Source: Roseateles sp. DAIF2
GTDB lineage: Bacteria; Pseudomonadota; Gammaproteobacteria; Burkholderiales; Burkholderiaceae_C
Reading direction: 5' to 3'
Length of the DNA stretch: 64,000 nucleotides
NCBI RefSeq assembly: GCF_015624425.1
Contig: NZ_CP049919.1
Coordinates: forward strand, 1,798,001-1,862,000
Shown here: piece by piece, positions 51,514 to 59,530 of the stretch
Layout: each line of letters opens with the position of its first letter
How positions within the stretch are numbered: the stretch's first letter is position 1
Program-made: the position numbers and the translations under genes
The notes under the pieces: generated by a model
Databases searched by the model: none
What the model saw: the letters and a program-made list of their open reading frames with translations, nothing else
Told to the model about the DNA's origin: nothing

Positions 51514-52410
51514 TCAACAAGACCTTAGCCCCTTGGCCGCCGCCGCCCGCCTCCCAACCCACAGCCCCTCCACGCTATAGATCGCCAGCGCGGCCCAGAT
51601 GCAAGCAAAAGCCACCAGGCGCGCCGGGGCCAGCGGCTCCTTGAACAGCCAGACGCCCAGGAAGAACTGCATCGAGGGCGAGATGTACTGCACCAGGCCC
51701 AGGGTGGTCAGCGGGATGCGCCGCGCGCCGGCCGCGAACAGCAGCAGGGGCACGGCGGTCAGCGGCCCGGCCATCAGCAGCCAGGCGAGCTGGCGTGTGT
51801 CGCCCTGCGCGAAGGCGCTGTGGCCCTGCACGGTCCACAGGCCCAGCGCCGCGGCGGCCAGCGGCGCGATCAGCAGGGTCTCGAGCGCCAGGCCCTCCAT
51901 CGCCCCCAGCGGCGCGATCTTGCGCACCAGGCCGTAGAAGCCGAAGCTCAGCGCCAGCACCAGCGCGATCCAGGGCAGGCTGCCGGTCTGCAGGGTCAGC
52001 CACAGGACGCCGAAGCCCGCCAGGGCGACCGCCAGCCATTGCACCGGCCGCGGCCGCTCGCGCAGGAAGGCAAAACCCAGCGCCACATTGATCAGCGGGT
52101 TGATGAAGTAGCCCAGGCTGGCCTCCAGCACATGGCCATGCTGGACCGCCCAGACATAGGACAGCGAGTTCGCCACCAGCAGCGCGGCCGACAGCAGGAA
52201 CAGGCCCAGCACCCGCGGCTGGCGCAGCACCGGGCCGGCCCAGGTCCAGCGCCGCAGCAGGGTCAGCAGCAGCGCGACGAAGGCCAGCGACCACAGGGTG
52301 CGATGCGCCACCACCTCCAGCGCCGGTACCTCGCTGAGCTGCTTGAAGTAGAGCGGAAACAGGCCCCAGCACAGATAGGCGAGGGCGGCATAGGCGATGC
52401 CCCAGTTCAT
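51514..52410 (-). CDS. rarD: RarD-type EamA transporter
   Basis: A 298-residue ten-helix DMT protein of the RarD (chloramphenicol-sensitive) branch. It starts MNWGIAYAALAYLCWGLFPLYFK (typical W-G-x-x-P-x-Y-x-K) and shows SLGYFINPLINVALGFAFLRE and LGLVQYISPSMQFFLGVWLF. Substrate unknown. The 131 bp before it, up to the tetR stop, holds no feature. Confidence 0.88.
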   Translation of the reverse strand: MNWGIAYAALAYLCWGLFPLYFKQLSEVPALEVVAHRTLWSLAFVALLLTLLRRWTWAGPVLRQPRVLGLFLLSAALLVANSLSYVWAVQHGHVLEASLGYFINPLINVALGFAFLRERPRPVQWLAVALAGFGVLWLTLQTGSLPWIALVLALSFGFYGLVRKIAPLGAMEGLALETLLIAPLAAAALGLWTVQGHSAFAQGDTRQLAWLLMAGPLTAVPLLLFAAGARRIPLTTLGLVQYISPSMQFFLGVWLFKEPLAPARLVAFACIWAALAIYSVEGLWVGRRAAAAKGLRSC

Positions 52411-52589
52411 CGGGATCGGGCTCCGGTCGGGTGGGCGAGGGCGCGATTCTGCCGCCGCGGCCCGACCCTCGCTGCGGCCGGGGCTTGTGCGCGAATGGCC
52501 CCCGACGTTCGGCGCCGGCCGGAATCGACAGGCGCCGGCTCCCGATCTTCCCTCTGTTGCGCCGGCCGCCGGTGCGGCAGCATCGCGGC

Positions 52590-52859
52590 ATGGCCCGCAT
52601 CGTCTTCACGCCCCAGCTGCGCCGCTTTGTCGAAGTGCCCGAGATCGAGACCGCGGCGGGCACGCTGCGTGCCGGCCTAGAGGCGGCCTTCGCGCAGAAC
52701 CCGCGCCTGCGCGGCTATGTGCTGGACGACCAGGGCCATCTGCGCGCCAATGTGACGATCTTCATCGACGGGCGCCGGCTGCGCGACGGCCGCCGTCTCG
52801 ACGATCCGCTGGCGCCCGCGAGCCAGGTCCATGTGCTGCAAGCCTTGTCCGGAGGATGA
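52590..52859 (+). CDS. ThiS/MoaD-like (beta-grasp) small protein
   Basis: An 89-residue beta-grasp protein: two strands ARIVFTPQLRRFVEVPEI, a helix RAGLEAAFAQNPRL, RANVTIFIDGRRL and the end ALSGG. The C-terminal GG matches MoaD/ThiS-type sulfur carriers, which are activated at this end. No thiF/moeB or moa/thi gene is adjacent. It stands five bases before a beta-propeller gene, a pair also known in other bacteria, suggesting a modifier or chaperone function. The role is unknown. Confidence 0.75.
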   Translation: MARIVFTPQLRRFVEVPEIETAAGTLRAGLEAAFAQNPRLRGYVLDDQGHLRANVTIFIDGRRLRDGRRLDDPLAPASQVHVLQALSGG

Positions 52860-52864
52860 ATCAG

Positions 52865-53944
52865 ATGAGCGATACCGCCTGGGTGGCCACCCGCAAGGGC
52901 CTGTTCGAGTTGAAGCACCGGCCCGGCGGCGGCTGGGACATCGCCGGGGTCAGCTTCCTGGCCGAGCCGCTGTCGATGCTGCTGCCCGCGCCGGCCGGCG
53001 GCGGGCGCATGTTCGCCGCGCTGAACCTGGGCCATTTCGGCACCAAGCTGCAGGGTTCGGACGACGGCGGCAAGACCTGGACCGAGCTGGCCGTGCCGAC
53101 CTATCCCGAGCAGCCCGAGGGCGCCGAGGGGCCGGCCTGGAAGCTGCAGCAGATCTGGGCGCTGGAGCGCGTCGGCGGCACCCTGTGGGCCGGCACCATT
53201 CCTGGTGGCCTGTTCAGGAGCGTGGACGAGGGCGCCAGCTGGCAGCTGGTCGACAGCCTGTGGCAGCGCCCGGAGCGGCTGGAATGGTTCGGCGGTGGCT
53301 ACGACGCGCCGGGCATCCATTCGATCTGCCCCTATCCGGGCCGGCCGGACGAACTGCTGCTGGGCATCTCCTGCGGCGGCGCCTGGCGCTCGACCGATGG
53401 CGGTGCCAATTGGGCGCAGCGCGCGGCCGGCATGCGGGCCGACTTCATGCCGCCGGAGCGCGCGGAGGATCAGAACATCCAGGACCCGCACCGCGTCGTG
53501 CGCTGCGCCGGCGCGCCCGAGGTGCTGTGGACCCAGCACCATTGCGGCATCTGGCGCTCGGCCGACAACGGCGCAAGCTGGCAGGAGCTGCGGGCCCAGC
53601 CCTCCAGCTTCGGCTTCGCGGTCGCCGCGCATCCGGGCGACCCGGACACCGCCTGGTTCGCGCCGGCGGTCAAGGACGAGAAGCGCGTGCCGGTCGATGC
53701 CGCGCTGTGCGTGACCCGCACCCGTGACGGCGGCAAGAGCTTCGAGGTGCTGCGCGTCGGCCTGCCGCAGACCCATTGCTACGACCTGATCTACCGCCAT
53801 GGCCTGGCGGTTGACGGCAGCGGCGAGCGCCTGCTGATGGGCAGCACCACCGGCGGGCTCTGGTCCAGCGACGATGGTGGCGACCACTGGACGGAGGTCT
53901 CGCGCGGGCTGCCGCCGATCTATGCCTTACGCTTCGGCGCATGA
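52865..53944 (+). CDS. Sialidase-fold (BNR-repeat) beta-propeller protein
   Basis: A 359-residue cytoplasmic-looking protein (no signal peptide) of the YCF48/exo-alpha-sialidase type. It has several Asp-box BNR motifs: S-x-DGG-x-T-W (SDDGGKTWTEL), S-x-DEGASWQLV, STDGGANWAQR, SADNGASWQEL, TRDGGKSFEVL and SSDDGGDHWTEV. True sialidase activity is doubtful, since the Arg triad was not seen. Start 52865 was chosen over 52856 because GGAGG lies at nine bases. It overlaps the following GNAT gene by four bases. Confidence 0.8.
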   Translation: MSDTAWVATRKGLFELKHRPGGGWDIAGVSFLAEPLSMLLPAPAGGGRMFAALNLGHFGTKLQGSDDGGKTWTELAVPTYPEQPEGAEGPAWKLQQIWALERVGGTLWAGTIPGGLFRSVDEGASWQLVDSLWQRPERLEWFGGGYDAPGIHSICPYPGRPDELLLGISCGGAWRSTDGGANWAQRAAGMRADFMPPERAEDQNIQDPHRVVRCAGAPEVLWTQHHCGIWRSADNGASWQELRAQPSSFGFAVAAHPGDPDTAWFAPAVKDEKRVPVDAALCVTRTRDGGKSFEVLRVGLPQTHCYDLIYRHGLAVDGSGERLLMGSTTGGLWSSDDGGDHWTEVSRGLPPIYALRFGA

Positions 53945-54516
53945 ACCTTGCCGATGCCGCCAGCTTCCCGATCCTGCAGACCGAACGCCTGCGCCTGCGT
54001 GAGCTGCTGCCGGCCGATGCGCCGGCCCTGTTCGCCATCCATGGCGACGCACAGGCGATGCGCTGGTTCGGCAGCGACCCGCTGACCAGCCTGGCCGAGG
54101 CCGAGCGCCTGGTCGAGGTGTTTGCCGGCTGGCGCCGCCAGCCCAACCCCGGCACGCGCTGGGGGCTGGAGCGGCTGTCGGACGGTGCCCTGGTCGGCAG
54201 CTGCGGCCTGTTCAACTGGAACCGCGCCTGGCGTCGCTGCACCCTGGGCTATGAACTGGCGCGCGAGGCCCAGGGCCGGGGCCTGATGGCCGAGGCGCTG
54301 CGCCGGGTGCTGGCCTGGGGCTTCGCGCCGGAGGGCATGGGCCTGAACCGCATCGAGGCGATGATCCATCCGGAGAACCAGCCCTCGCTGCGCCTGGTCG
54401 AGGGCCTGGGCTTTCGCCGCGAGGGCCTGCTGCGCGAGGTCGCCTTCTGGGGCGGCCGGCACCAGGATCTGGAGATGCACGCGCTGCTGGCGCGGGAGCA
54501 GCGCGGCAAGGCCTGA
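53941..54516 (+). CDS. GNAT acetyltransferase (RimJ/RimL-type)
   Basis: A 191-residue GNAT enzyme of the ribosomal-protein-acetyltransferase type. It starts with LQTERLRLRELLPADAPALFAIHGD, carries SCGLFNWNRAWRRCTLGYELAREAQGRGLMAEALRRVLAWGF (motif A residues Q/R-G-x-G-x-M), and ends with LNRIEAMIHPENQPSLRLVEGLGFRREG. The acceptor is unknown. It is coupled to the propeller gene by a 4 bp overlap (ATGA). Confidence 0.86.
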   Translation: MNLADAASFPILQTERLRLRELLPADAPALFAIHGDAQAMRWFGSDPLTSLAEAERLVEVFAGWRRQPNPGTRWGLERLSDGALVGSCGLFNWNRAWRRCTLGYELAREAQGRGLMAEALRRVLAWGFAPEGMGLNRIEAMIHPENQPSLRLVEGLGFRREGLLREVAFWGGRHQDLEMHALLAREQRGKA

Positions 54517-54527
54517 CCCCGCGCCAC

Positions 54528-55409
54528 TTAGCCGGGCAGGGCGGGCCGGGGCTCGTCGCGCCAGGTCTGCGAGATCAGCCGTCCCAGCTCGGCCGCGGCC
54601 GGGTTGCGGGCCTCGATGTCGTCATCACCGCGGTCGAGCCGGAAGTCCAGCGCCGGCAGCGGCGGCAGGCCCTCGCGTTCGCCGAGCTCGGCCATGCCCG
54701 GCCGCAGATGATCCCGCGTGAAGGTGGTCACCGCCAGGCCGCTGAGCGCGACCGTGCGCAGGTCCTGCAGGCTGTGCGAGCTGAAGGCGCCATGCCAGGC
54801 GATCCCGGCGCGGTTCAGCGCGTCGATGCTGACCTGGTGGCAGACGCAGGGCGGCGGCGAGTAGGCGAGCGGCAGCGAGGCGTGGCCGGCCAGGTCGAAA
54901 TCCGCGCTCGCGGCCCAGACCATCGGCAGGCGCTGCAGCAGTTCGCCCCGGCCCTCGCCCGCGACCGACACCACGACGGCCAGATCCAGCTCGCGCTCGC
55001 GCACCATGGTCGCGAGGTCCAGGGTCAGCCCGACGCTGACCTCCAGCCGCACATTCGGGCAGCCGCGCGAGAACTGGGTCAGCAGGCGCGGCAGGCCCTC
55101 GCGCATGAAGGCCTCGGGCACGCCGAAGCGCACCGTGCCCTCGATCGGCGAGCGCCGGAAATGCTGGGTCAGCGCGTCCTGCGCCTGCAGGATGCGCTGC
55201 GCCAGGCGCAGGAAATCCTCGCCGTCGGCGGTCAGGTTCAGGCGCCGGGTGGTGCGGTGGAACAGCGGCCGGCCGACCAGCTCCTCCAGCCGCCGGATCT
55301 GGTGGCTGATCGCCGACTGGGAGAGGTGCAGGCGCTCGGCCGCGCGGGTGAAGCCATTGGCCTGATGCACCGCGAGAAAGGCCTGCAGCAGGCTGGTGTC
55401 GTAGCTCAT
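54528..55409 (-). CDS. LysR-type regulator
   Basis: A 293-residue LTTR. The HTH is visible as LQAFLAVHQANGFTRAAERLHLSQSAISHQIRRLEELVGRPLFHRTTRRLNLT (key A-x3-L-x-x-SQ-x-A-I-S-x-x-I-x-x-LE). It is divergent from the DHA2-type MFS gene with a 116 bp gap, so it most likely regulates that exporter. Start MSYD (55409) is preferred; a longer frame begins at 55448. Confidence 0.85.
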   Translation of the reverse strand: MSYDTSLLQAFLAVHQANGFTRAAERLHLSQSAISHQIRRLEELVGRPLFHRTTRRLNLTADGEDFLRLAQRILQAQDALTQHFRRSPIEGTVRFGVPEAFMREGLPRLLTQFSRGCPNVRLEVSVGLTLDLATMVRERELDLAVVVSVAGEGRGELLQRLPMVWAASADFDLAGHASLPLAYSPPPCVCHQVSIDALNRAGIAWHGAFSSHSLQDLRTVALSGLAVTTFTRDHLRPGMAELGEREGLPPLPALDFRLDRGDDDIEARNPAAAELGRLISQTWRDEPRPALPG

Positions 55410-55460
55410 GGCGGCGGATTGATGAATTGGATGGGTTAATCGCGCCAAGTTTAATCATTT

Positions 55461-55472
55461 GCCTCATGAGGC
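55461..55472. promoter_or_regulatory. Palindrome between LysR and DHA2-MFS genes
   Basis: GCCTCATGAGGC is a perfect 12 bp palindrome near the middle of the 116 bp gap. It may be part of the LysR-type operator, since CTCAT recurs 5 bp further right. Not decisive. Confidence 0.4.
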
Positions 55473-55525
55473 GTGGCTCATAAGAATGGCCGCCATCGTC
55501 CCCGCGACGCCATCCAGGAATCCTC

Positions 55526-57085
55526 ATGTCTCCCGCCCGCTCCCCTCTGCTCGCGCTGGCCGCCGTCTGTCTGGCGGCCCTGATGTTCGGCCTTGAAATC
55601 TCCAGCGTGCCGATCATCCTGCCGGTGCTGGAGGCGCGGCTGCGGGCCGACTTCCAGAACATGCAATGGATCATGAACGCCTACACCATCGCCTGCACCA
55701 GCGTGCTGATGTCCACCGGCACCCTGGCCGACCGCTATGGCCGGCGCCGGGTGTTCGCGATCACGGTGCTGGCCTTCGGCATCGCCTCGCTGCTGTGCGG
55801 GATCGCGCCCGGCACGCCGGCGCTGATCGCCGCGCGCTTCCTGCAGGGCATGGCGGGCGGCGCGATGTTCATCTGCTCGATCGCGATCCTGTCGCACCAG
55901 TTTCCCGAGGGTAGCCGGCGCGCCCGCGCCTTCGCGATCTGGGGCGTGGTGGCCGGCATCGGCCTGGGCTTCGGGCCGGTGATCGGCGGCGCGATCGTCG
56001 CGCTGACGAGCTGGCACTGGGTGTTCGCCGTGCATGCGCCGCTGGCCCTGCTGGGCTTGGCGCTGATCGGGGTTGGCGTCGAGGAGTCCAGCGATCCGCA
56101 GGCCCGCCAGCAGCCGCTGGACATCGGCGGCATCCTCGCGCTGACCGTCGCGGTGCTGGGCCTGAGCGCGCTGATCACGCAGGGGGCCGCCCTCGGCTGG
56201 ACCAGCCCCGCCGCCCTGGGCCTGCTGGCGGCGACCTTGGTTGGCCTGATCGGCTTCGTCGTCGCGGAGCGCTCGCATCCGCATCCGATGTTTGACTTCA
56301 CGGTGTTCCGCATCCGCGATTTCTCCGGCGCGATCCTGGGCTGCGTTGGCATGAACTGCAGCTACTGGCCGTTCATGATCTACCTGCCGCTGTACTTCTC
56401 CGCCGGGCTGGGCTACGACGTCGCCAGCACCGGCCTGGCCCTGCTGGCCTACACCGTGCCCTTCCTGCTGATGCCGCCGATCGCGCAATGGCTGCTGCTG
56501 CGCTACGAGGCGCGCTATGTGATCCCGGCCGGGCTGTTCGCGATCGGCCTGGGTTTTTTGCTGATGCTGCTGGGCAGCCGGCTGGTCCACCTGGCGCATT
56601 GGGCGGTGCTGCCCGGCGCGCTGGTGGCGGGCATCGGCCTGGGCCTGACGACCACGCCGGCCACCAGCATGACGACCTCGGCCGTGCCGGCCCATCGCGC
56701 CGGCATGGCCTCCGGCATGGACGTGAGCGCGCGGCTGATCACCTTGGCGCTGAACATCGCGGTGATGGGGCTGCTGCTGGTCGCTGGCATCGGCGCGGGG
56801 CTGCAGGCCGCGCTGGGCGCCGCCGTCGAGCAGGGTCAGCTGCGCGTCCTGGCCGAGCGCCTGGCCGGCGGCGATGCGGCCGGCGGCCGGCAGCTGATCG
56901 CCGCGATCGCCGATCCGCAGAGCGCCGCGGCGGTGGTGCATGGCGCGGTGACGCAGGGTTTCGGCTGGGTCATGCTGTATGGCGGCCTGAGCGCCTGGCT
57001 GACGGCGGCGGCGAGCTGGGTCGTGCTCGGCGCCGTGAAGCCGGCTGCGGGCGTCAGCCGTTCTGCCAGTCGCCTAGGCTCCTGA
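55526..57085 (+). CDS. DHA2-family MFS efflux transporter
   Basis: A 519-residue 14-helix MFS transporter. Motif A (LADRYGRRRVFAITV) and motif C-type GVVAGIGLGFGPVIGGAI are clear, as is the N-terminal LEISSVPIILPVLEARLRADFQNMQWIMNAYTI region (family core: D-x-x-I-V-x-x-A-LP-x-I-x-x-x-L-x-x-x-x-x-x-x-QW-x-x-x-x-Y). It exports drugs or antiseptics in exchange for protons. Its end overlaps the convergent truC gene by 32 bp. Confidence 0.88.
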   Translation: MSPARSPLLALAAVCLAALMFGLEISSVPIILPVLEARLRADFQNMQWIMNAYTIACTSVLMSTGTLADRYGRRRVFAITVLAFGIASLLCGIAPGTPALIAARFLQGMAGGAMFICSIAILSHQFPEGSRRARAFAIWGVVAGIGLGFGPVIGGAIVALTSWHWVFAVHAPLALLGLALIGVGVEESSDPQARQQPLDIGGILALTVAVLGLSALITQGAALGWTSPAALGLLAATLVGLIGFVVAERSHPHPMFDFTVFRIRDFSGAILGCVGMNCSYWPFMIYLPLYFSAGLGYDVASTGLALLAYTVPFLLMPPIAQWLLLRYEARYVIPAGLFAIGLGFLLMLLGSRLVHLAHWAVLPGALVAGIGLGLTTTPATSMTTSAVPAHRAGMASGMDVSARLITLALNIAVMGLLLVAGIGAGLQAALGAAVEQGQLRVLAERLAGGDAAGGRQLIAAIADPQSAAAVVHGAVTQGFGWVMLYGGLSAWLTAAASWVVLGAVKPAAGVSRSASRLGS

Positions 57086-57767
57086 GTGCCTGCCACTCCG
57101 GCCCCAGCGGCGCCGTGAGGCGCAGCGCCGCGCCGCTGACCGGATGGCTCAGCGCCAGCTCCAGCCCATGCAGCCACAGGCGCTGCCGGCCCAGGTGGGC
57201 GGCCAGCGCCCGGTTCAGCGCGCCCTTGCCATGGGTGGCGTCGCCGATGATCGGATGGGCGATGTGCTTCAGATGGCGGCGGATCTGGTGGCGCCGGCCG
57301 CTCTCGGGCCGGCATTCCAGCAGCGCGCCGCGGGTGGTCGGGAACCGAGCGTCGCTGGCCAGCGGCCACTCGACCCGCGCCAGCCGCGTCCAGCTGGTGC
57401 GCGCCGGCAGCAGCTGCTGGCCGGCCGAAGGCCGCTCCGGGTCGCGCGCCAGCGCATGGTCGATCAGGCCCTCGGGCTCGGCCGTCCAGCCTCGCACCAG
57501 GGCCAGGTAGCGCTTCCTCATCGCGCCGGACTCAAAGGCCTGGCCCAATGCCGAGGCCACCTCGGCCGAGAGCGCGAACAGCAGCAGGCCCGAGGTGCCC
57601 TTGTCCAGGCGATGCGCGGGCCAGACCGGCCGGCCCAGCTGGTCGCGCAGCAGCTGCAGCGCGAAGACCTCCTCCTGCGCATCGAGCTGGCTGCGATGCA
57701 CCAGCAGGCCGGCGGGTTTGTCGATCGCGACGAGATGCTCGTCGGCATAGAGGACTTTTAACAACAT
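57054..57767 (-). CDS. truC: tRNA pseudouridine synthase TruC
   Basis: A 237-residue RluA-type pseudouridine synthase. The catalytic Asp is in AHRLDKGTSGLLLFA, with the strand segment LYADEHLVAIDKPAGLLVHRS and the RHQIRRHLKHIAHPIIGDATHG region. The lack of an S4 domain and the size fit TruC, which modifies U65 of tRNA(Ile/Asp), although other RluA-type enzymes without S4 exist. It is convergent with, and overlaps, the MFS gene. Confidence 0.88.
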   Translation of the reverse strand: MLLKVLYADEHLVAIDKPAGLLVHRSQLDAQEEVFALQLLRDQLGRPVWPAHRLDKGTSGLLLFALSAEVASALGQAFESGAMRKRYLALVRGWTAEPEGLIDHALARDPERPSAGQQLLPARTSWTRLARVEWPLASDARFPTTRGALLECRPESGRRHQIRRHLKHIAHPIIGDATHGKGALNRALAAHLGRQRLWLHGLELALSHPVSGAALRLTAPLGPEWQALRSLGDWQNG

Positions 57768-57977
57768 CGCAGCGCGTGACGGAGTTGGCGCCTGTCCCCG
57801 GCTTCAGGGGCGTGGCGTTTCGATTCGGGCGAAAAGCGGTCGCATTACAGGGTTAGCCCCAGAAGGGGGGAGTGACAGGGCCAGGCCCGGTCGAAAGAAT
57901 CTTGTCATCCGCCACGCCCATCATTGAACCCGTAGCAGCCGCTTGCTCGCTAGCCAGCCAGCTCCCTGGAGTACAAC

Positions 57978-58100
57978 ATGCCCAAGACCTATTCCGTCGG
58001 ACACCGCCCGCTCATCGCCACGGTCCAGGCATGGCTACTGAATCTGCTGGGCCGCTCGCATTCGCAGCAGGCCTGGCCGCCGCGGCGCCGGATCGGCTGA
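57978..58100 (+). CDS. Candidate 40-residue small protein
   Basis: A 40-codon frame beginning MPKTYSVGHRPLIATVQ, with GGAG six bases before ATG 57978. It is followed by a short hydrophobic stretch (WLLNLLG) and a basic end (PPRRRIG). It fills the gap between truC and ychJ. No similarity was recognised. Support is the ribosome binding site and a frame that looks less shadow-like than others here. Confidence 0.35.
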   Translation: MPKTYSVGHRPLIATVQAWLLNLLGRSHSQQAWPPRRRIG

Positions 58101-58108
58101 TCCGGCCT

Positions 58109-58501
58109 TCAGCCCACATCCCCGTCCAGGTAATACCAGACGCCGTCCTCGCGGACGAAGCGGCTGGTCTCCGCCAGCCGATGGGCGCGCCCGCCCAGCT
58201 TGCTGCGCGCGACAAAGCTCACCGTCGCATGCGTGGCGTCCTGCTGGCGGTGTGACTTGAGCTCCAGCCCCAACCATTTCAGGCCCGCCTCGTTGGGCTC
58301 CAGGCTCGCCGGCCGGGTGCTGGCATGCCAGCTGGCCAGCAGATAGGCCAGCTCGTCGCGCACGAAGGCGCTGTAGCGCGAGCGCATCAGCTGCTCGGCG
58401 TCCGGCGCCTGCAGGCCCTGGCCGGCGGCGAAGGCGGCATGCCAGCGGCCACAGCATTGTTCATAGGGCTGCGGGCGGCCGCAGGGGCAGGGTGTCGTCA
58501 T
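58109..58501 (-). CDS. ychJ: YchJ-family (UPF0225) protein with SEC-C motif
   Basis: A 130-residue YchJ-type protein. It has an N-terminal SEC-C zinc motif (CPCGRPQPYEQCCGRWH, ligands C, C and later CC/H) and the NTF2-like body MRSRYSAFVRDELAYLLASWHASTRP, typical of the family. Function unknown; translation-linked zinc binding is often assumed. The start is inside the 3' end of the same-strand MarR-GNAT gene (41 bp overlap in another frame). Confidence 0.88.
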   Translation of the reverse strand: MTTPCPCGRPQPYEQCCGRWHAAFAAGQGLQAPDAEQLMRSRYSAFVRDELAYLLASWHASTRPASLEPNEAGLKWLGLELKSHRQQDATHATVSFVARSKLGGRAHRLAETSRFVREDGVWYYLDGDVG

Positions 58502-59459
58502 CGAATCTCAGTTCCCAGGTCTCTCCGACCAGATCATGCCCGAAGCTGTGGTGTGCCTCGGTCGCGATCAGGCGGTAGCCTTCGGCCTGGTAGATGCCGC
58601 GCGCGGCGGACAGCAGGCTGTTGGTCCAGAGCCGGATGCCGCGGTAGCAGCCGGCCTGGCGCGCGAAGGCGTTGCAGCCCGCGACCAGGCGCTTGCCCAG
58701 GCCCAGGCCGCGCGCCTGCGGTTCCAGCAGCAGCATGCGCAGCTGCGCCCAGCCGGGATCGGGTTCCCCGGTCTGTTCGTCGCGGGCCTGGACCAGGAAG
58801 ACGCAGCCGAGCCGTTCGCCATCCGCCTCCCGCTCGGCGATCCAGCCGGCCTCGCGCGCCGGGTCGAAGCGCTCGACGAAGCCGGCCGCGATGCGCGCGA
58901 CCAGCGCCTCGAAGCGCAGGTCGAAACCGAACTGCTGGGCGTAGAGCGCGCCATGGCGGGCGATCACCCAGCCGAGGTCGCCGCTGCGCAGCGGACGCAG
59001 CCGCACCGCGGCGGCCGGTGCCGGCACCTCGTCGCCCAGCAGGTGCTGCACCCGCGCCAGCGCGCCGAGCAGTTCCTCGCGTCGCGGCGCATCCAGGCGG
59101 GCCAGCATCTCGCCGACCTGGGCCTGGCTGCCCTGGTCCAGCGGCGCGAAGGCGCGCTTGCCGGCGGCCGTCAGGCTCAGCAGGCTCTGGCGCGCATCGG
59201 CCGGGTTGGCGCGCGAGCGCACCAGGCCGCGCTCGCGCAGGCCCTTCAGCAGCCGGCTCAGGTAGCCCAGGTCCAGCCGCAGCTCGCGCGATAGCTGGCT
59301 GGCGCCGACCGGCGCGGCGGCATGGGCGAGCTCCCACAGCACCCGCGCCTCGGCCAGGCTGAACTCGGTATGGGACAGGCCCTCGTCCAGCGCACCGATG
59401 CGGCGGGTGTAGAAGCGGTTGAAGGCGCGGACGGCGGCGATCGGGTCGAGGTCGGGCAT
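58461..59459 (-). CDS. MarR-GNAT fusion protein
   Basis: A 332-residue two-domain protein. Residues about 1-145 are a MarR winged-helix regulator (FNRFYTRRIGALDEGLSHTEFSLAEARVLWEL, then SQLSRELRLDLGYLSRLLKGLRERGLVRSRANPADARQSLLSLTAAG), and about 150-320 a GNAT acetyltransferase with the acetyl-CoA motif LEPQARGLGLGKRLVAG and an SLLSAARGIYQAEGYRL end. Such fusions are known regulators with attached acetyltransferases. It is divergent from uvrD, with two dyads between them. Confidence 0.88.
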   Translation of the reverse strand: MPDLDPIAAVRAFNRFYTRRIGALDEGLSHTEFSLAEARVLWELAHAAAPVGASQLSRELRLDLGYLSRLLKGLRERGLVRSRANPADARQSLLSLTAAGKRAFAPLDQGSQAQVGEMLARLDAPRREELLGALARVQHLLGDEVPAPAAAVRLRPLRSGDLGWVIARHGALYAQQFGFDLRFEALVARIAAGFVERFDPAREAGWIAEREADGERLGCVFLVQARDEQTGEPDPGWAQLRMLLLEPQARGLGLGKRLVAGCNAFARQAGCYRGIRLWTNSLLSAARGIYQAEGYRLIATEAHHSFGHDLVGETWELRFDDDTLPLRPPAAL

Positions 59460-59467
59460 GGCGCCAT

Positions 59468-59496
59468 CATCAATCTTGATGCTTGCTTTTGGCAAG
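59468..59496. promoter_or_regulatory. Two dyads between the MarR-GNAT gene and uvrD
   Basis: CATCAA-TC-TTGATG (59468-59481) is a perfect 6-2-6 inverted repeat. CTTGC-TTTTG-GCAAG (59482-59496) follows immediately with 5 bp arms. Both lie in the 71 bp gap and fit MarR autoregulation. They also lie 34 bp or more upstream of the uvrD ATG and could affect it. Confidence 0.6.
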
Positions 59497-59530
59497 TATT
59501 TTGTGAAGAGGCGAACTCTAGAATGCGCGC

